A stretch of DNA of 64,000 bases from Stromatinia cepivora (Eukaryota; Ascomycota; Leotiomycetes; Helotiales; Sclerotiniaceae). Below, piece after piece: positions 36,068-49,321 of this stretch. The stretch spans positions 1,116,001-1,180,000 of the forward strand of contig RCTD01000021.1 of the NCBI GenBank assembly GCA_014898415.1, written 5' to 3'. Numbering within the stretch: the first letter of the stretch is position 1; each line of letters opens with the position of its first letter. Under the pieces are notes generated by a model. That model had not been told where the DNA came from. It saw nothing but the letters and a program-made list of their open reading frames with translations, and ran no database searches. The position numbers and the translations under genes are program-made.

Positions 36068-38829
36068 ATCTGGTCAACAAAATCCAATGTGTCTCCCAGG
36101 CTTCCTCTGTTCCTGTATTAAAATTAGTATGTTTGCGTACTAAGTGAAGTGAAAATTTACTAAATGGGCTCAAATGCGCCCCGTAGACTCTGAACTCCAT
36201 GCTTAATGACATTTTCACTCAATATCCCTTGACCTTGACGTATTTCGAAAGATAATATAGTCGTCGGCGTGGCTAGGGAATTGGATGTTGTGGTTGTTGA
36301 GGAGATTATGCAATTGTCGAAAAACTCTGAGATGTTAACTAAACTTTAGTGTGATTCTGTATATTTACCTTACGAAAAAAAAAAAAGGCCAGTACCTAGG
36401 AGTGGAAATCAAGGTAGATTTTGTGACTATTGGCCTTTTCTTGATATTCCAGAGTTACCACTTGAAGATATTTTATATGCCACATGACTCTGTGAAGAGC
36501 CCATTTTGAATATCAACTATATAAAATAACCAGAAGCAAATCCTCAACTCCTCAGCTTTCCTATATATCAGTCTAATTATTGATTTAACAAATTTGCTTC
36601 TTACTCTTCCTACTTTCCATTCACCAATTGAAAAGTGAAATATTCTCCGTTTTATTTTAGCTTCGTTCAAGTAAATGTAAAAGGGTGAGAAATATAAACG
36701 AAAATTTTTGCATTAAATTCGCACACACTTCAACACCATACCACATCTCAACAAAATTTATCAAAACATCTTTGAAATATCGATTACTCAGATTTCAAAT
36801 ATGCCGAGAACTTCGAGAAAGATGTCATAAATTCGAAGAGAGCAGAGTGAAGGAGAGAGTCAGATTGGGCAGATTGATTGACAAAGGATGGTGGAAGGCA
36901 GTAAGATATTACAATGGATAATGGTCACGAAGAAACAAGGAAAAACTTATCGATACGGATGAAACTGTACGCCTCATTACTGAGATGCTTAAAGTCATTG
37001 CTAGGAGGGATTGTCGGAGAAGGATAGACAAGATTGGTTGTTTGCGGTAGTAGACGAAGCTCCATTTTCTCCTCGGGGAAAAGAAAAAGTTTGGTTACTA
37101 ATTAGCTTTGTGACCGTTAAATCCGGTATCAAACAGGCACTCTTATGGGTGGTGATGTTTCGTTGGTAGGACCAGCTCAAATATAATAGTTGCATAATGG
37201 CATTGCCCACGAACATTTTGGAGGAAATTTGAGAAGTTTGCCCATGGGGGAAATTTACGCTTGTTTGGATCAATTATCAGTCGCTCAGAGACTCATGATC
37301 GAGTACCGACCAATATTACTGGGACGGCAGTTGGAGATTGACAATGCGGGGAGAGTAAGTCATCATCTTTATATATTACACCCAAATCAACAAATGTTAA
37401 TTTTAAATCATTAGGAAGGAAGCCGGAGAATGAAGAAGGAAACGTAAACGAAGAAGAAAGAGGCATCGACGGGAGATATCATGTCGATGATTGGGAGAGG
37501 GATGTTATTAGAGATGATATGGTGGACGAGACGGGGGAGACAGTTTGTGGAGCTTGGGAATAAGCAATATCAGAGATAATGAGTTGATGTTACTGAAATT
37601 CGGAGTGATTGATAATGGGATAAAGTGGAAATCCAATTGTCAATAAAGAATGGTCAAAAAGAAACAAGGAAAAGATAACTAATATAGACAAATGTATTCA
37701 TCTCATCTCATATCGGAAATATTGAAGAGTATTGTTTCGTCAAAGTAGGGGTTTTCAAAAGAGGATCGTTGTGATTGATCATTAATTCTAATTAACGATG
37801 ATCCTTTTTTCCAAATACTCGATAAACATATCATTGTGAATGCGACGGACGAAACTTGCAACTCGCATATCCAATCTATCAAAGCGCATGTCGCAGGTGA
37901 CAAACGGGAATGGAATCTAAAGGGCACGCTTCACAAATACAAAGAAAACGAAAACCAAAACAGACTAGACTGACTATTGGCAAGACTCTATTTTGATAAC
38001 ATCGGTAATCGAAAATTATTCCTCTTCCGTGAACAAATCGCTTCGTGCCTACAGAACGAAACATACTCATGGACTACTTACTCCCACTTCAGTGGACGAA
38101 ATGCCAATCCACGAAAAGTTCATAACGGCGGTAATCGGTTGGGAGAACAAAATCAAGTCACGATTCAGTGTCCGATGCATTAAATGATGAGGTGGATTAC
38201 AACATTCAACGATTTTACCATCAAGGTCGCAAAATTCAAAGCAGAATGTACAAAAAGTACTTTACTCGTGTGCGAGCAGTTATGTTGTAGGTACCTGATG
38301 GTCTGCTTGTCTAACTATTGCTAACATATTCAGCTCCATCATAAGTTCTCCGGAATTCATTGCTTTAGGTTCGGCGGGTCGCGAGGACGCAGCACAAAGG
38401 ATGGTTTTGTGGGAAATGTTTTGTTTGACAAAGGAGAACTGTTATTTCTATTTGATTCTGTTAACTATCGAGTCAAAGGAAAGGCGCGGAGAAGATACTC
38501 GATCTCTAAGTCTAGGAGGAGTAGGATGTACACGTATATATAAGGGTAGTGTTACAATAGACTAGCGTAACATTCAAGGGGTTCAGACCCATCTGAGAAC
38601 ACATCTTTCCGTGTACCTTGATCCCGTTCATGCTAAATGGGCTAAATGGTATCTGCTTGATGCTATGCCCTAATTTGCAATCCATTTTGCTGGTAGTAGT
38701 AAGAGGCTTCCGCTTAACTACCCCTTTTCATTTCTATTCAGCGGAAACCGTGAAAAAGCACTACATTGAATAGGTTGACTATTCTTTACCGACATTTCCT
38801 AACCAATTGAATAGCCATACAGCAAGCAC
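36068..38829. other. 2.7-kb region with no convincing gene
   Basis: Short frames only. One possible small two-exon frame runs 37190-37351 with a good donor (GTAAGT at 37355) and acceptor at about 37413, but it stops about 11 codons later and has no homology. A short similar stretch (AGAAACAAGGAAAA) occurs near 36932 and 37659. Nothing is called. Confidence 0.35.
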
Positions 38830-38899
38830 TTAATTCTTACATTAGAATAAAACTCCAGATTTACTCATCTTCAGAGTTATATTATATTTGGAATAGAAG

Positions 38900-39800
38900 C
38901 AATTATCGATATTTGCTTGATTATGGGTTTGAACCCGAACGATAAATCCGAGCACCCACTTCTTCAATACTCGTCCTCTGAGTATCCTACGAATATAAAT
39001 AATGCTCAAAGTAAAGCTTTAGAGTTGTAGACCTTTGGAACTATGACAGGTTTGGAGTCTAGGCAAATATTGATAATTGCTTCATTGTGGATTCAAGCCC
39101 GAATGGTAAATGTGGGCACCCACTTCTTCAATACTCGCCTTCTGAGCATTCTACGAACATAAATAATACATCAAGATAAAGCGTTGAGCTAATAGACCTT
39201 CAGAAGCATATCAGATCCGGTATATAAACAAGTATTGATAATACTCAATTTTGCAGGATTGGATCTGGATAGTAAGTGTGAGCACTAACTTCCTCAATAC
39301 TCCTCATCCCAATCTTCTGTGGGTACTAATCTTATATATTCGTAGAGCTGCGGACCGTGCGGTCTTCAGAGTATATTAGACTTCGCATATAACTAAGTTT
39401 CGGTAGTTGATCAATTTGCCGGTTCCGAATGACAAGTGTGAGCACCGACTTCCTCAATACTCTTCATCTGAATGCTCTATAAGTACAACTCTTATATCAT
39501 CGTAAAGATACAAATCATAAGACCTTCAGAGTATACCGGACCTCGCGTATAAGGAAGTATCGGTACTTGATCAATTTCTCAGGTTGGGTTCCGAACGACA
39601 AATGTGAGCACCCACTTCTTTAATACTCGTCTTCTGACTATTTTACCGACCATATAAACATATATTAGCAAATCTGAATGCTATCTGATCTTCAAAAGCA
39701 TATCAAACTTTCGATAGAACCAATTTTAAAAAAACTCAGATTTCCAGAATGGATCTGAATAATGATAATGAGCACCCACTTAGCGATTTCTCGGCGACGG
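38900..39800. repeat. Imperfect tandem repeat, period about 160-166 bp, six copies
   Basis: The core GAGCACCCACTTCTTCAATA (with variants) recurs at 38950, 39114, 39280, 39440, 39606 and 39770, giving spacings of 164, 166, 160, 166 and 164 bp. Flanking parts of each unit also repeat, for example GACCTTCAGA..ATAT and GAACCCGAACGA-like stretches before the core. A more diverged core (GACACCCACTTAATC) lies at about 40087, two periods on. Units have drifted from one another and contain no reading frame. Confidence 0.85.
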
Positions 39801-40190
39801 AATGAGTAAGAAGGTATTAACTTATACTAGAATATACTTCAGGGCTATTTTATCCTCTACAGGTATCTTTGGATGATAAGGAGACATTAATAGAATCATG
39901 AAATGAGATTTCCCATAATATTGAGGCAGACACATCTCAATTTGTTCGTGACGATGCAATTTATTTGGACTTTGACTACCCTGAGGCAATGCTTAACATT
40001 AACCAATTCCCCATGTAAGATTACATTGGATTCCTACCCGTTTTTGGTATGGGTCATCCTGAAAAGATGGGATTTGCGAATGAATCTGACACCCACTTAA
40101 TCTTTTCTCGAGATCTATTCCATTTACCGGAGTAAATTCTAGGTCCGAGGGAACTTAAGTTCGCTTTTACCTTGGGAGGTTATTGTATAA
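39801..40190. other. Last normal-composition DNA before the AT-rich block
   Basis: A short frame at 39903-40100 has no homology. The change to about 80-90% AT by eye is abrupt near 40190. Confidence 0.4.
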
Positions 40191-40859
40191 ATTAGGGTTA
40201 CTTTATTATTTCAATCAAAATTGAAATTATAATAATTCTCTATATAATATTTGATTCAAATAATATTTCATATTTAAATTCAAAATATTAATTGATCATT
40301 CGTTATATTAATCAACAATATATTTCATTTGATAAATCCTTTAAATCAAAATCATTTTGTTAATTTCAATTTAAAATTCAATATCATTATAGCAACGATC
40401 TCAATTTAAAATTCAATATCATTATAATAACGATCTCAATTTATATATATCAAATGAATTCTTATTCAAATTGAAATCTTTTTTTCTTTAGAATTATATT
40501 TTATATTCAATTATCTTCAAATCTTTCAAATCTTTCAAATCCTTTAAAATCTTTCAAATCCTATATTATATTATTCTTTTAAATCAATATTATTAAAAAT
40601 AACTAATTATCAAATCTTCCTTTCCTCTTTCAATTCTTTTGAATTTGAAACTAATGAATTATTTAATGATTTTCGAAACTTTAGGGATTTCAAAATCAAA
40701 TTAACTTTTCAAGAAATTAATGAAATATCATTTCTTTTTTATTATTTAATATTTCAATTTATTTTTTGTAATATCTATTAAATTTATATTCAAAATTTTA
40801 AAAATCATTTACAAAATAAATATTTTTTTGATTTAATTTTTATTTATAAAAAAAAAGTA

Positions 40860-43648
40860 ATTCAAAAAGTTTATAATATATATAATTTTTTAAATATTGA
40901 ATTAATTGATCAAAATCTTTATTTAATTCATTTATTCAAAATCGAATTCTTTTTAATTTTTTTTTTGAATTATCTATCAAATCTTTATTTCAATATTCTT
41001 TTTGTAATATAATAAAATCTAATTTAAAAAATCTTAAAAAATATATCAATTCTGATTATAAAGATCTTTCTTTAGATTTATATCTCAATCTTATTCAAAA
41101 TATTTTGGGATAAGAATTATTATTAAATTGTTTCTTTTTTGAAGTTCAAATAAAGGAAAAATATTATTCTAATGAAAATTTTAATTCGATTTAAAATGAT
41201 ATTATTGAAATAAATAATGATTTATTATTTTCTTTTTTCAATTTGAATTTAATTAAAAAGAATTGGAAGAATAATTTTGATTCTAAATTGAAAAATATTG
41301 AAAAGAAGATTGATTTTATTAAAATTGGTAAAGAAAATTTTATTTTATTTTAAGAATATATTAAATATATCGAATATATTCAAAAGTTTGATATTAAAGA
41401 TTTGAAATTGTATTTTAATTTTTATATTGTTTTTTCAAATTATATAATTTAATCTATTTTTAAAACAATCTTTTCTAATTTAGAAATCTTATTATATTTG
41501 AATTTAGAAAAAATAATATTTCTAAATAAATCTCATTTGAATATTTTGAATAGTTTTGAAAATGATAAAATCAGAAATAAAGGTTTCAAATTTTTTTATA
41601 ATTCTAATAATTGTAATAAATATTTTGCTTTTTTTAAGGTCTTTTTTAATTTCATTTTGTATATCTTTTATTTTTATTTTATTAAATTTTATTTTGATTT
41701 TAAAGATTTGAAAACTAAAATAAAGGATTTATTTAAAAAAACTATCTTTTTTAATGAAATTTTAGATTCTAAAAAGATTTTAGAATTTATTATTAAAAAT
41801 AATAAAATTTTTTTTATTAAAAAAGCAAATAAAATTAAATTTAATAATTTGAAGTTAAATCAGGGAGATAATGATTCAATTGTTTCTGAAAATTCAAATG
41901 GTTTTGAGGAATCTAATTCAGATGATTTAAATGATTTGGATGAATTAAACAACTTGAATAATTCTGATAATTCGAATGATTCAAATAAATCATCTAATTC
42001 ATTTAATTCATTTAAATCATTTAAATTATCTGAATTAGATTTATTGGAATTGAATTCTAATTTTATTATTGAAAATTTTATTGAGATTAATAATTCAGAT
42101 AATGAATCATTAATTGAAATAAAAGATTTAATTTTGAATATTATAATTATTTGTTTTAAATAAAAAACTAATTTAAATATCTTTGATAATTTTATTAATT
42201 GCTTTTTTGTTTATCAATTTGTCACACCAAAAGTGACGCCACTCTTGACGAATGGTTAATTGGGTTGATATAGTAATCATTTCCCGTGACACAATTCATT
42301 TGAAATAATAATTTCATTAAAGATACTTTTCAATTATTCTAATATTATTCTCAATTTATTTATTATAATTAATTATACATTATTGAATATTCTATTCAAT
42401 AATTAATTTTTTCTTTTATTTATAATCTAAATTCGATTTTAATTCGATTTATAATTAATTATTTTCAGAATTATAATCAAAATACTTTAATCGAAATTCT
42501 TTTGCATTGTAATTATATTTTGATAGTAAATAAAGAATTATTTAATAAAAGTTTTATTATTATTAGTTTTAATTATATAAATATATTTTCTTATAAAGAT
42601 ATTATTATTAATATAAATGATTTAAAAAAACTATTTAAATCGATTTTAGATTCTATTTATTCTTTTTTCAATAAATCAATTCTATTAAATATTAATTTAG
42701 AAGAATTTTCATATATTAAATTAAAAGATTTTAGTAAATTCGAAAATCATAAAGATAAAACTTTTTTTAAATTTTTTAAAGATTTTTATTCAAATATTAA
42801 ATCAAATAATGAATTTCTAATCAATAAAATAATTGAAATTGAAAAGTTACAAGATCAATTTTTTATAATTTTGAATAATAATTTGAAATTGAATAAATCG
42901 AATTACAAAGATTATTTAAAGAATATTCTAAAATTCAAAAAGATATTTTTATTATTAATTCATTTAATTAATGATTTACCTTTAAAAGATACTAAATTAT
43001 ATATATTAAAATATCAGAATTCAAATAAAGATTAAAAATTTTTTTTTTAAATATTAATAATTCTTTATTTATTATTAATATCTTTATTGATAAATCAAGA
43101 TTTTATATAGAATTCTATACCTTTAAATTTAAATATTTTTTATTATCAATTTTTAATATTCTATTAAAATATATTATTTATATGAATCCTTTTATAAAAG
43201 TTTTAAATATTATTAATTCTAAATTTGATTTCAATTTAATGAATCTTTATTTAAAATATTTCAATCAATATTCTTTTGTTTCTTCAGATCTAATATACCT
43301 TTTTCAAAAATATTTTTAATCAATATTAAATCTTAATTTGAATCTTCAAAAATATAAATAAATAATTATAGGAATTATAAAAGAATTTATAAAAGAAAGA
43401 ATTAATTTAAATAATTTAATTTTTGAAAATGATTTGATTTAAATTAATATATATTAAATTTAGAATAATTGAATAAGGTACAATTTTGAAATCGATTTTA
43501 TATATTATAAATATTCTACAATTATATTTAAAAATATCTTTTTAAATAAACAAAATAAATATTTAAAATTAAATTTATATTTTTATAAATTTTTTGAATT
43601 GAAAAATTATATAATTGAATTAAATCTTCTTATTAATAATATAAATAT
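40860..43648 (+). pseudogene. N-terminal part of a RecQ/telomere-linked-helicase-like gene, RIP-degraded
   Basis: Long plus-strand frames follow one another with few stops: 41498-42163, 42502-43035, and a third in the next frame from about 43083 to the insertion at 43648. They are Asn/Lys/Ile-rich as expected after RIP. The frame of 41498 and that of 42502 become the same once the 77 bp of the small element and its duplication are removed. A block at about 41000-41110 (FQYSFCNIIKSNLKNLKKYI then DLSLDLYLNLIQ) faintly resembles the C2H2-like N-terminal region found on some fungal RecQ-type proteins; this is weak. Continuity with the helicase domain beyond 49487 is inferred from the AATAT duplication. 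Confidence 0.6.
42220..42291. mobile_element. 72-bp TG..CA mini-element with 5-bp target duplication CAATT
   Basis: It starts TGTCACACC and ends CCCGTGACA, so the terminal TGTCAC and GTGACA are inverted repeats. CAATT flanks it on both sides (42215-42219 and 42292-42296). It is clearly GC-richer than its surroundings. Its 77-bp footprint (72+5) exactly accounts for the frame change between the neighbouring helicase-relic frames. The ends are LTR-like, so it may be a solo LTR of a very small LTR element (TRIM/SMART-like) or a MITE. Confidence 0.7.
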
Positions 43649-43814
43649 TGTTAACTTTTGGTGCAGGAAGTAGTAGTATAGTTGACTATGTAGATTGAAC
43701 TAAGGATCTATTATTCTAGTAGGAATAGAATTGAGGTTATCCCCAAATATGGTCTGTACACCATTGTAATCATATGATTTCAATTCTAATTCTATAATGG
43801 CCTCATTTCCAATA
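43649..43814 (-). repeat. 3' LTR of copia copy A
   Basis: Reads TGTTAACTTTTGGTGC..CCTCATTTCCAATA on the plus strand and keeps more G and C than the other copies of this LTR. The outer end CCAATA is CCAACA in the 5' LTR. Confidence 0.9.
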
Positions 43815-43832
43815 CTCTTTTATTGAAGATAT

Positions 43833-44124
43833 TGTGAAAGAGGTAGGTCGAGATACGTGCGTCCCGATAGCACGCTGTAAAGGGAAATGGGAATTGGAAC
43901 TGATCAGATTACATTGTAGAGACTTCAAATAGTAAAACTAATAGGTTTAGACAATGATTTGGGTTGTATACAAATGGAGTACAAAAAGACTAATGGAAAA
44001 ACGATTGATTTCTTTCAAGGAGAGGGGAGCAGAGTCCTTTTTTATATCTAACTACGAAGAGTCATGTAACCATATGACTACGAACTAGCTACGTGTTAGG
44101 CCTTGATATCCCAACTTTCTCACA
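43833..44124 (-). mobile_element. Solo LTR (292 bp) of the element-E family, nested in copia A
   Basis: It starts TGTGAAAGAGGTAGGTCG and ends CTTTCTCACA, so the termini are inverted repeats. It is flanked by ATAT on both sides, a 4-bp duplication (a mutated 5-bp one is possible). It matches 57893-58183 along its length with mainly C/T and G/A differences. It is far less AT-rich than the copia sequence around it. No internal sequence of the family is present, as after LTR-LTR recombination. Confidence 0.85.
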
Positions 44125-44179
44125 ATATCCTATTCGATTCTTTTAGATTATTAATCCTAACATTTTTTTGAATCTTTTG

Positions 44180-44350
44180 AAAGCAATCCTTATATAAGGC
44201 TTCGTTATTTCGTCAGCAATTATATTGTATATATTGATATAACTAATAGCGATTTTCTTTTTTTCTATTAAATTCTTGATAAAGTGATAATTGATATCTA
44301 TATATTTGAATTGTTTATATAAATATAAATTCTTAATTAAAACTAAAGCG
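44180..44350 (-). pseudogene. Copia RNase H C-terminal remnant (copy A)
   Basis: The minus strand reads QIFDNNQSALVLIKN, then KYIDINYHFIKNLIEKKK, then IADEITKP. These correspond to the conserved end of copia polyproteins just before the 3' LTR. Confidence 0.8.
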
Positions 44351-45141
44351 CTCTAATTATTATCAAATATCTGAATTATATTTTTATTCTTTCTAATATA
44401 ATTTGATTTGAATAAATCTTTGAGTATTTGTATAATCTATTTTTTTTGTTTAATAAATATTGTTATTATAATATATTCTGATTTTGTATTAAAGATAGTT
44501 ATAAATATTTATTTCTTATTAGTTTATAATATAAGGTTTTTATAGAATATTACAATTCTTTTTAAAACATTTTTCTGATTATATTTGTTATTAATCTAAT
44601 TTATATTTATATATATTTTTATTGTATTATCAATTATATTATATTCTTTACAAATATCAGATTGTATTCCCTTTGACTTGAATTATAATTTCTATTTGAT
44701 TGTTGATTGTAAATATTGTATCAGATTCTTCAAAGCTATAATATAATGTTTTATTGGTTTTGTTATAAATTGTAAAAATCTTTCAATTAAGAATATTATA
44801 TTTGATCGAATATATATTATTAAATAAATCATATTTCCTATTCGTTATTGATATTCGTTTATATCTATTAATTCATTATTATTGATTGTTAATCGAAGAT
44901 AAATATAATCCATTATTAATAGTTTCTTAATTTGATATTATCTATATATAATACTATATTTAGTTAATATAATATTAAAATATTCTTTTTGATTTATAAT
45001 TAATATATACACTTTTCTATTACAAATAATCCTAACATTTAGAATCTTATTAATCTTCTTTAAATTCTTAATATTAAAACAAATTAATAGTTTTTCATCA
45101 AACTAAATAATTTATAATAATATATATAATATAATAACGAT

Positions 45142-45153
45142 ATTATCAATATA
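45142..45153 (-). pseudogene. Copia reverse transcriptase active site, YIDN in place of YVDD (copy A)
   Basis: In the frame ILLIYIDNIVII the second catalytic Asp codon is AAT (Asn) and the Val codon is ATT (Ile). Both fit G-to-A change. Confidence 0.75.
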
Positions 45154-45432
45154 TATCAATAATATTATATTATAATCTTTAAATATATATAAATATAAGT
45201 CTACCAAATTTTGTATGAAATTTATACCTAAAAACTCTTTCTTTAATAATAAACTCCAATCCCTTTTAATTTACTTCAAATTATATAAACTTTGTAGAAT
45301 TTATAATATATATCCCTTTTCGATTTTAATACTTTAAAATAATTCGAAATAGATTTTTTCCTTCAAATATAATTCAATAAAGATATTTTTGATATCAAAA
45401 TATAAATATTCCAAATTTTCTTTTATAATAAT

Positions 45433-45496
45433 AATTAGGAATAATAATAATTAGGAATAATAATAATTAGGAATAATAATAATTAGGAATAATTTA
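45433..45496. repeat. 16-bp x 4 minisatellite in copia A
   Basis: The unit AATTAGGAATAATAAT repeats at 45433, 45449, 45465 and 45481. Copy B has only one unit at the corresponding place, so the array expanded in copy A. Confidence 0.85.
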
Positions 45497-48400
45497 AATA
45501 TATTTAATTTTATTATTAATATAAACATTTCATTATAATCTTTTTTTAATATTTAATTGAATCTTTAAACCATTAATTTTGTTTTGAATTGTTCTATGTT
45601 GTTATCCTTTATTTTAACTATAAATATCTATTTTATCGAAATTAGATTATTTCCTTTAAAGAATATATATTCTTTTCAAATATTATTTTGAATTAAAGAT
45701 ATAATTTCCTTTTAAATAATTTCCTTTTATTTTTCAGAGTATTTTCGATCTGATATTGCTTCTTTATAAATTCTTGATATTTTGATTCCCAGAATTTCTT
45801 TGATCAAATATACTATACCTTCTATATTATCTATATCTATTAATGAAATTATAAAATCTAAAATAATTTTATCTTTAATATAAAGATCTATTTTATAAAT
45901 GATTAAAATTATAATCATAATATATTCTATACTTTCTTAAGTTTTGATTTATATAGATATTATAATCAATATCTTTATAATCTTATTTTCCTATTCTTCT
46001 TTAAAATCTTATTTTATATCTCTTTTTCGTTTTTGTATTAAATACTTTAAAAATTCATTTTCAAGATTTATTATATCTTTTTGTTCGATTTCAGATAATT
46101 ATAGATTTACTTTGTTTTTTGATTCTATTAAAATAAATTTATCAATAAAATTTAAAATGATTTTAAATTTTGTTTTTAATATAGATTTAGGATCTACAAA
46201 AGTTGATTCTTGAATTGAAATCTTTGGAATAATGAATTCGAGATTTAAAGTATCCTTGAAAAAAGATTCTTGATTTGTTTTCTGAATATTATTATCTTTA
46301 TTTTTATTATATATTAATATTAATATATTTAATTTATTTAATTTCAATTTGATAATTGGGATACTTAATATAATCATTAAACTCGGTATAATATCTATTG
46401 AAAAGAATATTTGGAATAAAGATGATATAAATATCGTATTTGATATTGAAGATAAAGAAAATATTAAGGATAAAGAAAATACTTTGTTTACTATTAATCT
46501 ATTACAAAATCTTCGATCTGACTTTATATTCTTTGTTCTTTATAAATCTGATTTATAATTTCTTAATTTAAAATTCAAATCTTCTTTTTGATAAGATTTA
46601 TTTATAATTACTTTATTTGATTGAAATATATAATTTAATTTTAAAGAATATACTTTGATATATTTGTTTATAATTTTTGAATATCTTAGGAATATATTGA
46701 TTCTCGAAATATCCTGCACTTTGTTATATCTTTATTCTTTCAAAATAATCTTAAGATTAATATAAATATAATATTTGCTTCCCCAAATTTTGTATATCTT
46801 TATATTTAATATTATATTTATAAAAACTTCTATAAAAAATCAATCTATTCCATTTATATTAAAATCAATATTAATACAATTTCTAATATAAATACCATAC
46901 TTTATAACTTTATTCCAAAACTTTAATAATAATCCAGCTTCTTTTAGTATTATTTTTATATTTATTTCTACAATTTTTATATTCTGTTCTACAAATTTAT
47001 TTTGATATAAAAAAGTAATTGTTATAATTTTGAATTATATACCTAATAATTATTTATAAATAATTTATAAAAGTTCTAATATATTATCAATTTTAATTAC
47101 AATAATCTTTTCTTCAATAATCAATTCTATCTCCTTTTTCCAAATTTTCAATATTTGAATTATATTATCTTTTTATTTAAATAATATAATCCAATTTACT
47201 CTTATATAATTATCAATAATCAATATAAAATAATAATTCCTTCAAATCAATTTTGAAAATGATTCTGTAATATCGAAATATATAAATTCGAATCTCTTTA
47301 ATTTATATAGATTCAATTGGCTCGAAATACAATTGATCATTTTGATAAATATGTATACTTTATAAATATCCAATTCAATTGAAATCTTTATTAATTTGAT
47401 TATATTAAATACTTTATATAGATTCTTAATCTTGTTTAGATCTAAATGATTGAATCTTCGATATTATAATAAATATCTTTCTTTCTCCTTAAATATTAAT
47501 TTATTATCAATGTCTTTAATACTATCAATTATTTTTGAAAAAAAGCTTTTTTCCTAATCATTTTGATATATATTCGAACAAAAAACTATATCCTTATATC
47601 CTTTGATTATATATAAAATTATATATATTCTATTTTATATTCTAATATAAATAATTTTTTTATTATTCTTTTTGAAATATATATAATAAAAATTGAATTC
47701 CTTTTATAGCTTTATTTCACAAATCCTTTTTTTTAATAATAAATTTATTTTTAATTTTAATATATATAATATATTTGAAAATAATATTTTAGAATTATTT
47801 TTATATATTATATCCATTAAACCTTAATAATAATAATATATCATTCCTTTATTAATCTTTATTCTTTATTTAGTAATAAAGTTTATTAATTTGAATAATA
47901 AAGATTAATCAAATATATATAAAAAAGCATTTATATTAATATATTATTTGTTAAAAGAAATTTTATTAATAATCTTTTTTATCAAATTATAATCTTTCTT
48001 TATTATATCTTTAATATCGGAATTTGATTTAAAGATATTATTAATAGAATATATTTAATCTTTTTTATTGAAATAAATCTTTTTCAGATTCAATAATCCT
48101 TTTTTTTTAATAACAAAAATAATTATAAAGAAATTTATTGATTTATATTAAATATAAACAATCTCATATATAATAATCTTTTTTTTAATATAAATCACAA
48201 ACATTATTTGAAATCTCGAAATCTGATTCTTGATACTGAAAAATATACCTAGATCTTTTTATAATTTATATTCGCTTTAATCTATCTTTAAAACGAAATT
48301 CCTTAATCTACAAATACTTAATTTTATTATTAATATTAAAACTAATTTGGATATCCAATATATCCATTACTTTTTGATAATCAATTAAAAGATTATATAT

Positions 48401-49321
48401 TAAAACCAAAAACAAAACAATATTTTAATATATTAATTAACAATTTTTATTTGTAACCCCTAATTTCCTTTTATACTTTTTCAATTTGTTTCAAACTTCA
48501 ATAATAATTATATTAAAATAAATATCAAATTGAAATTTGAAATTCTGAATTATCATTATATATATATTGATTATAATTATACTAATTCTAATATATTTTG
48601 ATTTAAAATATCTTCAAAATATATATACTATTGAATATTTATTAATAAAAATTTCATTATTATTATTAAATATTATATAAATATATAATAATATATTTAC
48701 TTCTTTCTTTAAATATTCCGATTTTAATTTAATATTATAATATATATAATCATTGATCTTATAAGCAAATACTATATTAAATCCTATAATCTATATATAT
48801 TCATCTAATATTTAATTAATTATATAAAACCATTCTTTTTCTTTCAATTATATCTTTGTTTATCTAAATTATCACTTATAATTGTTTTGATCAAACTTCA
48901 AAGAATTGTTTGATTTTGATATTATAAAGATTTCTTATTATTTAATAAATATCAAAAATAATTTTTAGATTTTTAAAACAATCTTAAAAAATATATTACA
49001 AATAGATTCAGAATAATAAAGAAATATAAAAAATAAAATAATAAAAAAATTCATAAAATTATATTATAATATATTTTCTTATAATTATACAAATTTGCTT
49101 TTCACTTTTACTATAATTCTATATCGATACTATATAGATTACTTTCCATTCTGATCTATAATATTATAAATTATAAACTATATTATTATATTTCAATTCT
49201 GCTTCGATAATACTATATAAAAATTCTGATTTCTATTCTATTTTATCCCTACTAATTATACTAATCCTTTCTCGATTTGCTTTACTTTCTAATCACTATT
49301 ATATAACCGAATTTCATAACT

